From Exiguobacterium sp. s124 (GTDB taxonomy: Bacteria; Bacillota; Bacilli; Exiguobacteriales; Exiguobacteriaceae), in NCBI RefSeq assembly GCF_018617485.1, contig NZ_JACSKH010000001.1, positions 992,001 through 1,056,000 on the forward strand: 64,000 nt of DNA. Direction: 5' to 3'. The notes beneath the pieces are model-generated. The model was not told the origin of the DNA. It ran no database searches and saw nothing but the letters and a program-made list of their open reading frames with translations. The translations under genes and the position numbers were made by a program. Within the stretch, counting starts at the first letter, position 1, and each line of letters starts with the position of its first letter. Shown one piece after another: positions 34,509 through 43,627 of this stretch.

Positions 34509-35485
34509 TGAAAACGTTTATCGAAGCGATCAATGAAGCGATTCATGAAGAAATGGAGCGCGACGAGAACGTCTTCGTCGTCGGAGAAGACGTCGGCGTA
34601 CGTGGTGGTGTATTCCGTGCCACACAAGGACTGATTGAAAAGTATGGAGAAGACCGTGTCATCGACGCACCGCTCGCTGAGAGCGCAATCGCAGGTGTTG
34701 GGGTCGGGGCTGCTATGTACGGGATGCGACCGATTGCAGAAATGCAATTCGCAGACTTTATCATGCCGGCAGTGAACCAAATCGTATCAGAAGCTGCTAA
34801 AATTCGATATCGTTCCAACAACGACTGGACTTGTCCGATGGTCATCCGTGCGCCTTTCGGTGGTGGTATTCACGGTGCACTCTATCACTCACAGTCTGTC
34901 GAGGCGATGTTCAGTTCGACGCCTGGTCTTAAAGTCGTCATTCCATCAGACCCAGTTGATGCAAAAGGTTTGTTGAAGGCAGCAATCCGTTCGAACGACC
35001 CTGTCCTCTTCTTTGAACATAAGCGCGCCTATCGTCTTTTAAAAGCAGACTTGCCGACGGACGAATACACGGTTGAAATCGGCAAAGCAGCTGTCAAACG
35101 TGAAGGTGACGATATCACAATCATCACATACGGTCTTTGCGTCCATATGGCTCAAGAAGCCGCGAAAACACTTGAAGAAGAAGGAATCAGCACGCACATC
35201 CTTGACCTTCGTACAGTTTATCCGCTTGATCAGGACGCAATCATCGAGTCGGTCAAGAAAACAGGTAAGGTGTTACTCGTGACAGAGGACAACAAAGAAG
35301 GAAGTATCATCGGAGAAGTTGCGGCGATTATTGCAGAGAAAGCGCTCTTTGAGCTCGATGCACCGATTGAACGCTTAGCAGGTCCTGATGTGCCGGCTAT
35401 GCCTTATGCACCACCGATGGAAAAATTCTTTATCGTATCCCCAGAAAAAATTGCCGAGCGGGCCCGTCAGCTCGCCGCGTTTTAA
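34505..35485 (+). CDS. bkdAB: Branched-chain 2-oxo acid dehydrogenase E1 beta
   Basis: A 326-aa transketolase-like beta subunit. Key segments are VGEDVGVRGGVFRATQGL, DAPLAESAIAGVGVGAAMYG, EMQFADFIMPAVNQIVSEAAK and the C-terminal LLVTEDNKEGSIIGEVAAII. It forms an alpha2beta2 E1 with BkdAA. Two ATGs follow each other at 34505; AGGAGGAAAA lies directly upstream. Confidence 0.94.
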   Translation: MMKTFIEAINEAIHEEMERDENVFVVGEDVGVRGGVFRATQGLIEKYGEDRVIDAPLAESAIAGVGVGAAMYGMRPIAEMQFADFIMPAVNQIVSEAAKIRYRSNNDWTCPMVIRAPFGGGIHGALYHSQSVEAMFSSTPGLKVVIPSDPVDAKGLLKAAIRSNDPVLFFEHKRAYRLLKADLPTDEYTVEIGKAAVKREGDDITIITYGLCVHMAQEAAKTLEEEGISTHILDLRTVYPLDQDAIIESVKKTGKVLLVTEDNKEGSIIGEVAAIIAEKALFELDAPIERLAGPDVPAMPYAPPMEKFFIVSPEKIAERARQLAAF

Positions 35486-35497
35486 GGAGGCGTCTCC

Positions 35498-36814
35498 ATG
35501 GAACAAACGATTACAATGCCCCAACTCGGTGAGAGTGTAACGGAAGGCACGATTACGACCTATCTCGTCAAGCCGGGCGACCGTGTGGAAGAATATGAAC
35601 CACTCGCCGAAGTCATGACGGACAAAGTCACTGCAGAAATTCCAGCAACGAGCGCTGGTGTCGTGAAAGAATTCCTCATTCCAGAAGGTGAGACGGTCAG
35701 TGTCGGGACGCCTGTACTGACGATGGAAGTCGAGAGCGCAGAGGAAGCTGCGGCTGAGACGAAGACGGAGCCGGTCGCCGAAACTGCACCACCAGAGCCG
35801 GTCGCAGCGAAGCAAGCTGTCGCGACCGTTCCGAAAAAACAGAATGGAAACGGTCGTTACTCGCCTGCCGTTATCCGACTCGCCAATGAAAACAATATCG
35901 ATTTGAATGAACTGAACGGTAGCGGTCTAGGCGGACGCATCACGCGGAAAGATATTCTTCGTTACTTATCAGAAGGACGCCCGGCATCGACTCCTGAGCA
36001 AGCGACACAAGCACCTGTCCAGGAGACGATGGTACAAACGAAAATGGACATTCCGACTGAAGCGCCACGTCCTGCCGTCGAGCCTTCACAACCAGTTGCT
36101 TCGACTTCTACAGGTCGATACGAAACAATTCCGACAGCTGGTGTGCGTCAAGCGATTGCGAACAATATGGTTCGCTCGAAGCATGAGGCGCCACACGCAT
36201 GGCTCATGATTGAGGTGGATGTGACGAACCTCGTCGAGGCCCGTGCGAAACTGAAAGATGAGTTCATGAAACGGGAAGGTGTCAAGTTGACGTTCATGCC
36301 GTTCTTCATGAAAGCGGCCATCGAGGCATTGAAGAAGTATCCGATGATGAACTCGGAATGGGCAGGCGATCACATTAAAGTGCACCAAGACATTCACCTT
36401 TCTGTGGCTGTCGCGGCAAACGATGCACTCTATGTACCGGTCATTCGTCAAGCGGATGAGAAGAACATCAAAGGCCTTGCCGTGGCCCTTCAAGATGTGG
36501 CGTCACGTGCGCGTGAGAACCGTTTGAAGGCTGAAGAGATGCGTGGCGGGACGTTCACCATCAACAACACGGGTGCGTTCGGTTCAATCCAATCGGCACC
36601 GATCTTGAACTACCCGCAAGCGGCAATCTTATCGGTCGAATCAATCGTGAAACGTCCGGTCTGGATGAATGGCATGTTTGCGGCACGCGACATGGTCAAC
36701 CTTTGTATGTCGGTCGACCATCGTGTCCTCGACGGTCTCGTCGCAGGTCAGTTCTTGCAAGCGATCAAGCAGTCACTCGAGTCAATCGACCCGAACACGT
36801 ATACAGTCTATTGA
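35498..36814 (+). CDS. bkdB: Branched-chain 2-oxo acid dehydrogenase E2 (lipoamide acyltransferase)
   Basis: A 438-aa core subunit. The lipoyl domain (residues 1-80) carries Lys43 in VMTDKVTAEI. An Ala/Pro-rich linker follows, then the E3-binding domain (SPAVIRLANENNIDLNELNGSGLGGRITRKDI) and a second long linker. The catalytic domain ends with CMSVDHRVLDG, containing the active His. The products, branched acyl-CoAs, prime iso and anteiso fatty acid synthesis. It is the last gene of the operon. Confidence 0.95.
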   Translation: MEQTITMPQLGESVTEGTITTYLVKPGDRVEEYEPLAEVMTDKVTAEIPATSAGVVKEFLIPEGETVSVGTPVLTMEVESAEEAAAETKTEPVAETAPPEPVAAKQAVATVPKKQNGNGRYSPAVIRLANENNIDLNELNGSGLGGRITRKDILRYLSEGRPASTPEQATQAPVQETMVQTKMDIPTEAPRPAVEPSQPVASTSTGRYETIPTAGVRQAIANNMVRSKHEAPHAWLMIEVDVTNLVEARAKLKDEFMKREGVKLTFMPFFMKAAIEALKKYPMMNSEWAGDHIKVHQDIHLSVAVAANDALYVPVIRQADEKNIKGLAVALQDVASRARENRLKAEEMRGGTFTINNTGAFGSIQSAPILNYPQAAILSVESIVKRPVWMNGMFAARDMVNLCMSVDHRVLDGLVAGQFLQAIKQSLESIDPNTYTVY

Positions 36815-36819
36815 TGTAT

Positions 36820-36858
36820 AAAAAATGGAGACGCTCCTAGCGGGGCGCCTCCATTTTT
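36820..36858. terminator. Terminator of the bkd operon
   Basis: AAAATGGAG-A-CGC pairs with GCG-C-CTCCATTTTT around a 10-nt loop. It also ends the convergent small membrane-protein operon. Confidence 0.85.
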
Positions 36859-37073
36859 CATGAGTTATATCCAATGAATAGCGTGAAGAAGAAACTTGCA
36901 GCTGAGATAAGTAAGAGAAGGAACGACATGGACATGCCCATGATGACGAGTCCTTTGGAGAATCGTTGTTTGGTTTTGTAGAGCGCATACGCAAACATGA
37001 GACTGAATATGCCGAGCGTCGTGAATAGCGTGAGCGGGATTGCTCGGTCGTAAAGAAGGTGAAGTATATCCAA
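36858..37073 (-). CDS. Hypothetical small membrane protein (71 aa)
   Basis: I do not recognise the family. Two or three hydrophobic helices (IPLTLFTTLGIFSLMFAYALY and LVIMGMSMSFLLLLISAASFFFTLFIGY) flank a short basic loop KTKQRFSKG, so it should be an integral membrane protein. The start is TTG 37073, with AAAGGACG 10 nt before it. It lies 16 bp downstream of another small membrane gene and the two probably form an operon. Confidence 0.6.
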   Translation of the reverse strand: MDILHLLYDRAIPLTLFTTLGIFSLMFAYALYKTKQRFSKGLVIMGMSMSFLLLLISAASFFFTLFIGYNS

Positions 37074-37089
37074 TGGTAAGTCGTCCTTT

Positions 37090-37473
37090 CTAATCTTGCA
37101 CCTTCTCGAATTGTCGTTGATGGACGCGATCCATCGATTTGATGGTCACAACAAACACGAGAAGGAACATCCAGTATACGAAGGTATAGTCTAAGGCAAA
37201 TTCGGGAACCCCATCATGTCTGACCGAAGAAATCCAGAGAAGAACGAGTGAGGCTGGAAAATGAAACAGTAAAACAAAATATGGAACGAACTTTATGAAT
37301 GATCGGGCATTCGCAGACGGATTGCGTATGATGAAGATCGCAATCATACCGATGAAAAATCCGATGCCACCAAGCGTGAAGAAAGCGAGCGAATCAGACG
37401 TGCTAGTCTCTAAAATGGGCAAAGCAAACATCGTAAGACCGATACTCCCGATTAAGATACAGACGAATAAAAT
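37090..37473 (-). CDS. Hypothetical four-helix membrane protein, probable ATT start
   Basis: No family is recognised. The first in-frame ATG (37431) has no ribosome site, but the frame stays open upstream to an ATT at 37473 that sits 7 nt after GGAGG. Starting there adds 14 residues (MLFVCILIGSIGLT) and completes a first membrane helix. Further helices are LAFFTLGGIGFFIGMIAIFII, FVPYFVLLFHFPASLVLLWIS and YTFVYWMFLLVFVVTI. The total is 127 aa. The conventional ATG start would give 113 aa. Confidence 0.55.
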   Translation of the reverse strand: MLFVCILIGSIGLTMFALPILETSTSDSLAFFTLGGIGFFIGMIAIFIIRNPSANARSFIKFVPYFVLLFHFPASLVLLWISSVRHDGVPEFALDYTFVYWMFLLVFVVTIKSMDRVHQRQFEKVQD

Positions 37474-37543
37474 GACGTCACCTCCCGAAAGTTTTTGACT
37501 CCCTATAATAATTGTAAGATATTGGATTTAAGAGTTCAACGTC

Positions 37544-37577
37544 TAAAAAAACACGCCATTTCGATGAATGACGTGTC
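37544..37577 (-). terminator. Terminator of spo0M
   Basis: On the minus strand, ACACGTCATT and AATGGCGTGT form a stem with one mismatch and are followed by T7. Confidence 0.72.
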
Positions 37578-37587
37578 AGTAAGTTCC

Positions 37588-38361
37588 TTAAATCGATTGT
37601 TCAATCATCGATTCGATGTCTCGACGAACTTCAGCTGCCGACAAGCGCGCAGCATCATAGCGTACACGATGTGTCGATTCGTCCGTCCCCGTCAAGTCCG
37701 CAAACAGACTACCGAGATTATGGACGCTGCGATCGACTTGGATGAGCAATTCGATCGCGTCCTCGTCTTGTAAGATGACGACTTCGACCTCATCTAACTG
37801 ACGACCGAAACGCGAACCGTTCGCAGAATACTCGAGTTCTTGTGCAATCGGAAGACGACCTGAACGATGACGTGCCGGGAGCATCTCTGTATCAGCCTTC
37901 TTCAGACGGAAACCGAGCTCGTCCATCGCATCTAAAATGACTTGTTGTGCCGCGTTCGGTTGAACGGTAATCGCATCTTCATCTTTCGGATCTACGGCTT
38001 GGGCGATATCGAGTCCTGTCTCAATCCATGATTTCGATTGGCTCACAGAGAGTGGCGTATTGAATGGAACGTTGACTGTGAATGGGATTTCTTTCACTTC
38101 TCCGGGACCAATCATGAACGGTGCTTCATTCAACAAGATTTTTTCAATCGTGAACGTCGAGTATGTCGACTTGTCGTTGACTTCGTGTTTATACAGCGTG
38201 TTGAAGAAAAGATAGATGCTGTCGACTGATTGTTCGACCGAACCACCTTCGATATGGACGACCCCATTGAGTTCTCCACCAGGCGTACAGTGGCTCTCAT
38301 TCAGGCGTGTATCCACTTTTGCGGCACCAATTCCGATTGATGATAAAATCTTTTTAAACAT
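37588..38361 (-). CDS. spo0M: Spo0M family protein
   Basis: A 257-aa protein of the Spo0M family, with an arrestin-like N-terminal domain (VDTRLNESHCTPGGELNGVVHIEGG) and a C-terminal acidic/SH3-like portion (FGRQLDEVEVVILQDEDAIELLIQVDR). Spo0M was named for a sporulation effect in Bacillus but also occurs in non-sporulating bacteria, where it affects cell-envelope or division processes. It is a single gene with its own terminator, and GGAGGATACACAT precedes the start. It does not imply sporulation here. Confidence 0.9.
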   Translation of the reverse strand: MFKKILSSIGIGAAKVDTRLNESHCTPGGELNGVVHIEGGSVEQSVDSIYLFFNTLYKHEVNDKSTYSTFTIEKILLNEAPFMIGPGEVKEIPFTVNVPFNTPLSVSQSKSWIETGLDIAQAVDPKDEDAITVQPNAAQQVILDAMDELGFRLKKADTEMLPARHRSGRLPIAQELEYSANGSRFGRQLDEVEVVILQDEDAIELLIQVDRSVHNLGSLFADLTGTDESTHRVRYDAARLSAAEVRRDIESMIEQSI

Positions 38362-38460
38362 ATGTGTATCCTCCTTTGACGTAACGTCGTCTTCGTGTAA
38401 TAGTATGTACGGACAGGTGAAACAATATGTTTCAAAATTTCTAAAAAAGGATTGAATCCA

Positions 38461-39645
38461 TTGGAATATAAAGCGTTACAAGAGCGTCTAGAAGACGTGA
38501 TCCAATCAAATCATCTCGTGTCGGCGACAATCAGTCAACCCCGTCAAAAATCAAGTGATCTCAAACGGGTCAAATTGAAACCGGTCATGCTTCGGAATGC
38601 GTATCATATCCAGTTCGAGTACCAGTATGAACGGGTCATGAATCATAAAAATCTGACACCGCATGAAGCCGTGACAGAATTGTTCAAACTTCTCGAAACG
38701 TTTAGACAAGGACAGTTCCAACTAAAGGAATCTGACCTCCAATTCCAGTTATCGAAAAAGTTCAAAGTGACATTGAAAGAAAAGCAGACGGCACAAAAAG
38801 AAATCCAGTTGAGCCATAATCGGGAGAAGCAATATGTACTCCCGCTCGATGAGCCGGTCCCGTTCTTGATTCGACTTGGCATCCAATCGAGTGACGGCAA
38901 AGTGAAGCGACAAAAGTACGACAAATTCAAACAAATTAATCGTTTCCTTGAATTCATTGAGGATTCGCTCAAACATTTACCGACAGACCGGACCGTTAGA
39001 ATTTTGGACTTCGGTTCAGGGAAGTCGTACCTGACGTTTGCGCTCTATCACTTCCTTCATGAGATGAAAGGGTATGACGTGCATATCACTGGACTCGATT
39101 TGAAGAAAGAAGTTATCGAAGAGTGCGCGTCAATCGCAAAAGATTTGGGATATGAACGGCTTGAGTTTTTAGTCGGGGACATCAATGAGTATGAAGGAGA
39201 GACGGCTGTCGATATGGTCGTGACCCTTCATGCTTGTGATGTGGCGACAGACATGGCGTTAGCACGTGCCGTCCGCTGGGGGGCGAAAGTCATTTTGAGC
39301 GTCCCTTGCTGTCAAAAGGAATTGAATCGCCAACTGCAAGCACCTAATTTAGACGTGATGCTTCAACATGGGTTGATCAAAGAGCGGTTCGCTTCGCTCG
39401 CGACCGATTCGATTCGGGCTGAACTCCTCGGACTTGTCGGGTATGATGCCCAGCTGCTCGAATTCATCGATCTTGAGCATACGCCAAAGAATATTATGAT
39501 TCGTGCATATTTGACGAATCGTAAGGCGAGTGTCGAGACGAAAGCACGTTACCTCGCCTTTAAACAAATGTTACAGGCAGATCCATTCTTAGAACGGGAA
39601 TTGAGCGATAGACTTGTCCTCGGGGTAGAACAAGACGTAAAATAA
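38461..39645 (+). CDS. Class I SAM-dependent methyltransferase (Methyltransf_32 type)
   Basis: A 394-aa protein. The N-terminal half is basic and unrecognised. The C-terminal Rossmann domain has SAM motif [15 protein letters not shown], acidic [11 protein letters not shown] and [11 protein letters not shown]-like [21 protein letters not shown] has a Cys pair. These fit the PF13679 group, which in some organisms acts on RNA. The substrate is unknown. The start is probably TTG 38461 (AAAAAAGG 10 nt upstream); TTG 38452 is too close to that site. Confidence 0.7.
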   Translation: MEYKALQERLEDVIQSNHLVSATISQPRQKSSDLKRVKLKPVMLRNAYHIQFEYQYERVMNHKNLTPHEAVTELFKLLETFRQGQFQLKESDLQFQLSKKFKVTLKEKQTAQKEIQLSHNREKQYVLPLDEPVPFLIRLGIQSSDGKVKRQKYDKFKQINRFLEFIEDSLKHLPTDRTVRILDFGSGKSYLTFALYHFLHEMKGYDVHITGLDLKKEVIEECASIAKDLGYERLEFLVGDINEYEGETAVDMVVTLHACDVATDMALARAVRWGAKVILSVPCCQKELNRQLQAPNLDVMLQHGLIKERFASLATDSIRAELLGLVGYDAQLLEFIDLEHTPKNIMIRAYLTNRKASVETKARYLAFKQMLQADPFLERELSDRLVLGVEQDVK

Positions 39646-39680
39646 GAGAGTACAGACGAAATGTCGAAAGGGGAAACAAC

Positions 39681-40109
39681 ATGGATTTTCAATTATATTT
39701 TCAAGATGTAGTCGAACAAGCGCGTAACGAAGTACGTGCTGCAGGATACACAGAGCTCACGACACCGGAAGAAGTAGACGGAGCACTGAAAAAAGAAGGA
39801 AAGACACTTGTACTCGTTAACTCGGTATGTGGTTGTGCAGGCGGAATCGCTCGTCCGGCAGCTGCTTACGTAAACAAGATGGAAGGCACCAAGCCTGATC
39901 ATTTCGTAACCGTGTTTGCAGGTCAAGACCGTGAAGCGACAGATCGTGCACGCGAATATTTCGAAGGATACGCACCTTCTTCACCTTCGATTGCCCTCCT
40001 CGAGGATGGAAACATCGTGACGATGGTAGAGCGCAGTGAAATCGAGTCCTCAACGGCTGAAGAACTCGTCGACCAATTGCAAACATTGTTCGATATTTAT
40101 TTCGCATAA
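39681..40109 (+). CDS. brxB: Bacilliredoxin BrxB (YqiW)
   Basis: A 142-aa thioredoxin-fold protein of the BrxA/BrxB (YphP/YqiW) family that removes bacillithiol from S-bacillithiolated proteins. The active-site is CGC in [16 protein letters not shown]. Conserved [14 protein letters not shown] and [12 protein letters not shown] support the call. GAAAGGGGAAACAAC precedes the ATG. The location after bkd matches yqiW. Presence suggests a bacillithiol-producing organism. Confidence 0.93.
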   Translation: MDFQLYFQDVVEQARNEVRAAGYTELTTPEEVDGALKKEGKTLVLVNSVCGCAGGIARPAAAYVNKMEGTKPDHFVTVFAGQDREATDRAREYFEGYAPSSPSIALLEDGNIVTMVERSEIESSTAEELVDQLQTLFDIYFA

Positions 40110-40119
40110 TCAAGCATCG

Positions 40120-40147
40120 GCGCAAAGGCACTGCCTTTGCGCTTTTG
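40120..40147 (+). terminator. Terminator of brxB
   Basis: An 11-bp stem GCGCAAAGGCA/TGCCTTTGCGC with a 1-nt centre is followed by TTTT. Confidence 0.8.
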
Positions 40148-40165
40148 TGAAAAGGGGCAGTGTAT

Positions 40166-40507
40166 ATGGAACCAGTCATCAAAATTATGACGGAGGCAGA
40201 GTATATGATTGCCCTGTCACGCGGTGAAATCAATGAGCCGTCACTTCAATCGGAAGGGACAATCAAATGTTGCACACCGCAGCAAATCGGTAAGGTCGTC
40301 AAATCGTCCTATCCAGGTGAGTCGGTCGTCCTCGTCTCCCTTCACGTCAATCGACTAGGACAGTTGTTACATTATGAGTTAGATGAGGACGGGGAACGTT
40401 ATCCGCATGTGTATAGCGCCATCCCGATGTCTTCTGTCAAACAGGTCCAACCTTACGGGTCTCGCGACAACGGAACGGTCACATATTTCGCTTTCGAGCG
40501 AATGTGA
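40166..40507 (+). CDS. DUF952-like protein
   Basis: A 113-aa protein with the DUF952 pattern: an EAEYMIALSRGEIN opening, SLQSEGTIKCCTPQQIGKVV, then VVLVSLHVNRLGQLLHYELDEDGERYPHVYSAIPMSSVKQVQPY. DUF952 resembles ADP-ribosyltransferase-like folds, but its activity is unknown. The second position of the usual IHCS motif is IKCC here. ATG 40166 follows AAAAGGGGCAGTGTAT. It lies between brxB and the art transporter. Confidence 0.7.
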   Translation: MEPVIKIMTEAEYMIALSRGEINEPSLQSEGTIKCCTPQQIGKVVKSSYPGESVVLVSLHVNRLGQLLHYELDEDGERYPHVYSAIPMSSVKQVQPYGSRDNGTVTYFAFERM

Positions 40508-40540
40508 CCTTCTTTTTTTGAATAAATTGCATGAATATAC

Positions 40541-40569
40541 TTTACAAGTAATAATTATGTGTATATAGT
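40541..40569 (+). promoter_or_regulatory. Promoter of artPQR
   Basis: TTTACA (40541-40546), 17-bp spacer, TATAGT (40564-40569) predicts a start near 40576 and a leader of about 115 nt. CATGAATATACTTTACAAG overlapping the -35 resembles an ArgR box (CATGAATAAAAATKCAAK) with a 1-bp insertion. Confidence 0.6.
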
Positions 40570-40689
40570 GGTTGAAGACACAAGTCGGACAACTGATGTG
40601 TCATAGAACAGTTGAGCTACGTTCACACATATGTCATAATTTTGTTAAAGTTCTGATAATTATCATTCAACTACGAAAGGGAGATGAAG

Positions 40690-41481
40690 ATGAAAAAAGG
40701 TTTTCTAGCATTATGTTTAGCAGGACTTGCCGCGTTCTCAGTCGCATGTGGGGCAGACGTGAACGAAGGAGGATCGACATCGACCGATGGTGAGGATGAC
40801 AAAGTCATCGTCATGGGTACGAGTGCCGATTACTTCCCGTATGAATTCGTCGACACAGCGAACGGCGACGAAATCGTCGGATTTGATATCGACATCGCCA
40901 AAAAAGTGGCGGAAAACATGGGATATGAATTGAAAATTGAAGATATGGACTTCGGAAGCTTGCTCGGAGCACTCAACGCGGGTCGTGTCGACTTCGTCAT
41001 GGCTGGTATGACACCGACGGAAGAGCGTAAAGAGAATGCCGATTTCTCGGATATCTATTTCACAGCGGTGAACTTGATCTTGTCGAAAGATGATTCTCTC
41101 CAATCACTTGAAGACTTGAAAGGCAAAAAGATTGGTGTTCAGCTCGGTTCAATCCAAGAAGGAATCGCACAGGACCAAATCACTGACGCTGAAATCGTCT
41201 CATTGAACAAGATTCCTGAGATCATCCAAGAAATCAAGACGGGACGTATTGACGCAATGGTCATCGAAGATACGGTCGCGAAGAAATACCTCGAGCAAGA
41301 CAGCGAATTGACAACGTTCGAAATCGTAGACGAAGAAGAAGCAGGATCTGCTGCTGCCTTCCGTAAAGACGATGAGCTCCGTGATCAATTCAACGAAGAG
41401 TTGAAAAAGATGATCGACAGTGGAGAAATCGAAGAGTTAGCACAAAAATGGTTTGAAGAAGAGGCTGCACCAGCCGAATAA
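40690..41481 (+). CDS. artP: Amino acid (probably arginine) ABC transporter substrate-binding lipoprotein
   Basis: A 263-aa lipoprotein: signal peptide with lipobox SVAC, modified Cys20. It has a family 3 periplasmic-binding fold with FPYEFVDTANGDEIVGFDIDIAKKVAENMGY, MDFGSLLGALNAGRVDFVMAGMTPTEERK and GVQLGSIQEGIA. Synteny with yqiXYZ (ArtPQR, high-affinity arginine uptake) after brxB favours arginine, but the ligand cannot be read from sequence. ATG 40690 is 6 nt after AAAGGGAG; ATG 40684 abuts it. A hairpin terminator lies between it and artQ. Confidence 0.85.
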   Translation: MKKGFLALCLAGLAAFSVACGADVNEGGSTSTDGEDDKVIVMGTSADYFPYEFVDTANGDEIVGFDIDIAKKVAENMGYELKIEDMDFGSLLGALNAGRVDFVMAGMTPTEERKENADFSDIYFTAVNLILSKDDSLQSLEDLKGKKIGVQLGSIQEGIAQDQITDAEIVSLNKIPEIIQEIKTGRIDAMVIEDTVAKKYLEQDSELTTFEIVDEEEAGSAAAFRKDDELRDQFNEELKKMIDSGEIEELAQKWFEEEAAPAE

Positions 41482-41493
41482 TGAATCGTACGA

Positions 41494-41527
41494 GGCTGAC
41501 TGAAGATGAATCGGTCAGCCCTTTTTT
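41494..41527 (+). terminator. Intra-operon terminator between artP and artQ
   Basis: GGCTGAC/GTCAGCC with an 13-nt loop is followed by CTTTTTT. It probably lowers expression of artQR relative to the binding protein, as is common for ABC operons. Confidence 0.78.
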
Positions 41528-41541
41528 AGGAGGAACTTACA

Positions 41542-42201
41542 ATGGATTTTAGCCGGATTTATGATTCTATCCCTTACATACTTGAAGGGATTCCAGTCAT
41601 GTTCCAAGTGGTCATCGTCTCGGCATTGATCGGGATCTCACTTGGGATTGTCGTGGCAACACTAAAGATTGTCCCAAATCGTTTCATCAACTTTATTGGG
41701 CATGCGTATACGGCAGTGTTCCGTGGGACACCGCTCATCTTACAACTCGCCATTATTCACTTCGGATTACCGCAATTGACCGGCTATATCACGACACCGT
41801 ATCAATCAGCGGTCATCGCTTTCTCATTAAACTCAGGAGCGTATATTTCTGAGATTATCCGGGCCGGTATTCAAGCGGTCGATAAAGGGCAATGGGAAGC
41901 CTCTGATGCTTTAGGTGTTCCATATGTAAAACAATTACGTTCAATCATCTTGCCACAGGCGTTCAAGAATATCTTGCCTGCCCTCGTCAACGAGATGATT
42001 ACATTGACGAAAGAGTCGGCCCTCGTTTCGACGGTCGGGGTACTCGACATCATGCGCCGTGCACAGATTGTCGGTGGGCAGAAGGCGATCTACTTCGAAC
42101 CGCTTCTATTCGCCGGTGTGATATACTTTACGATAGTGATGATCTTGACGTATCTTGGACAACGTCTAGAAAAACGGTTAAGAAAGAGTGATGGAAGATG
42201 A
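41542..42201 (+). CDS. artQ: Amino acid ABC transporter permease
   Basis: A 219-aa HisM/ArtQ-type permease with about five membrane helices. The conserved polar amino acid permease motifs [18 protein letters not shown] and [25 protein letters not shown] (EAA loop, contacts the ATPase) are intact. [27 protein letters not shown] follows. AGGAGGAACTTACA precedes the ATG. It overlaps artR by 4 bp. Confidence 0.92.
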   Translation: MDFSRIYDSIPYILEGIPVMFQVVIVSALIGISLGIVVATLKIVPNRFINFIGHAYTAVFRGTPLILQLAIIHFGLPQLTGYITTPYQSAVIAFSLNSGAYISEIIRAGIQAVDKGQWEASDALGVPYVKQLRSIILPQAFKNILPALVNEMITLTKESALVSTVGVLDIMRRAQIVGGQKAIYFEPLLFAGVIYFTIVMILTYLGQRLEKRLRKSDGR

Positions 42202-42920
42202 TCGAAGTAAAAGACCTACACAAACAATTTGGTGACTTAGAAGTATTGAAGGGGATCACGACGACGATTGAACGTGGTGAAGTGGTCGCCGTCATCGGAC
42301 CGTCTGGGTCTGGTAAATCGACATTTCTGCGTTGCTTGAACATGCTAGAAATCCCGACAAGCGGGACGGTCAGTGTGGATGGGTTCGAACTCACGAAAAA
42401 AGGGGCGAACGTTGCGAAGGCGCGCCAAAATATCGGGATGGTATTCCAACAGTTTAATCTGTTCCCGCACATGAGCGTATTGGACAATTTGACGTACGCA
42501 CCAGTCAACGTTTTGAAAGTAAGCAAGACTGAAGCACTCGAGCGCGCAAAAAAATTGCTCGAACGTGTTGGGCTCTCTGAGAAAATCGACGCCTATCCGA
42601 GCCAACTCTCGGGTGGACAAAAACAACGTGTCGCCATCGCGCGTGCGTTAGCGATGGAACCGAACGTCATGTTGTTCGATGAGCCGACTTCGGCACTTGA
42701 CCCAGAGATGGTCAACGAAGTACTTGATGTCATGAAAGGGTTGGCTGAGACCGGAATGACGATGGTTGTCGTCACACACGAAATGGGGTTTGCTCGTGAA
42801 GTGGCAGACCGCGTTCTCTTCCTTGATGAAGGAATTTTGATGGAAGAAGGAAAACCGGCCGATTTGTTGTTAAATCCCCAGACCGATCGTGCGAAACGTT
42901 TCTTAGAAAAAGTGTTGTAA
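42198..42920 (+). CDS. artR: Amino acid ABC transporter ATP-binding protein
   Basis: A 240-aa ABC ATPase of the polar amino acid group. Walker [10 protein letters not shown] (about residues 34-42), Q-loop region [13 protein letters not shown], signature [15 protein letters not shown], Walker [17 protein letters not shown] and H-loop VVVTHEM are all standard. It overlaps artQ by 4 bp and ends the operon. Confidence 0.94.
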   Translation: MIEVKDLHKQFGDLEVLKGITTTIERGEVVAVIGPSGSGKSTFLRCLNMLEIPTSGTVSVDGFELTKKGANVAKARQNIGMVFQQFNLFPHMSVLDNLTYAPVNVLKVSKTEALERAKKLLERVGLSEKIDAYPSQLSGGQKQRVAIARALAMEPNVMLFDEPTSALDPEMVNEVLDVMKGLAETGMTMVVVTHEMGFAREVADRVLFLDEGILMEEGKPADLLLNPQTDRAKRFLEKVL

Positions 42921-42950
42921 TCTGAACTTACGAAGGAAGGATGAATACAC

Positions 42951-43625
42951 GTGAAAATCACCTATTATGGACATGCGACTGTTGGATTTGAGATTGATGG
43001 CGTAAACGTGTTGATCGATCCATTTTTGACGAGTAACCCTCATACGGAAGTAGACCCTTCTACACTGCGACCAGACTATTTGTTGCTCACCCACGCTCAT
43101 TTTGATCATATCGAAGATGTCGAGTTGATTGCGAAAGAGACAGGGGCAACGATTGTGGCGACGCATGAGCTCGCGACCTATTATGAGAAGAAAGGCTTTT
43201 CTGTACATGGAATGAATATCGGTGGTGGACACGCCTTCCCATTCGGGCGCGTCACGATGACGCAAGCCTTCCATAGTTCGAGTTTTGACATGGGGGACAC
43301 ACCGATCTATATGGGAATGCCGGCCGGATTCATCATCGAGACGAATGAGTTGACGCTCTATCACGCAGGAGACACGAGTCTTTTCTCCGATATGAAGATG
43401 TACGGAGAACGTTTTGAAATCGATGTCGCCTTCCTTCCAATCGGTGATAACTTCACGATGGGACCTGCAGACGCGTTAGATGCGGCCCAGTGGCTACAAG
43501 CAAAACGAGTCGTCCCAATCCACTTCGATACGTTCCCGCCGATTAAGCAGGATGCTCAGGCGTTTTGTGACCAGTTACATCGTCGCGGTCTTCTAATTGA
43601 ACCGAACACGACAATCGAGATTTAA
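42951..43625 (+). CDS. UPF0173 metal-dependent hydrolase
   Basis: A 224-aa metallo-beta-lactamase-fold protein of the UPF0173 family (YtkL-like). It has ITYYGHATVGFEI, the metal motif LLTHAHFDHIEDV (HxHxDH), HAFPFGRVTMTQAFHSS, YHAGDTSLFSDM and VVPIHFDTFPP. The physiological substrate is unknown. The start is GTG 42951 behind GAAGGAAGGATG. A two-base gap separates it from the HD gene, and the two are likely co-translated. Confidence 0.88.
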   Translation: MKITYYGHATVGFEIDGVNVLIDPFLTSNPHTEVDPSTLRPDYLLLTHAHFDHIEDVELIAKETGATIVATHELATYYEKKGFSVHGMNIGGGHAFPFGRVTMTQAFHSSSFDMGDTPIYMGMPAGFIIETNELTLYHAGDTSLFSDMKMYGERFEIDVAFLPIGDNFTMGPADALDAAQWLQAKRVVPIHFDTFPPIKQDAQAFCDQLHRRGLLIEPNTTIEI

Positions 43626-43627
43626 AT

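Noticed and set aside
40656-40669. TGATAATTATCA palindrome upstream of artP, Fur-like
   Set aside because: It is a short AT-rich palindrome without the 7-1-7 Fur structure, and it is downstream of the best promoter.
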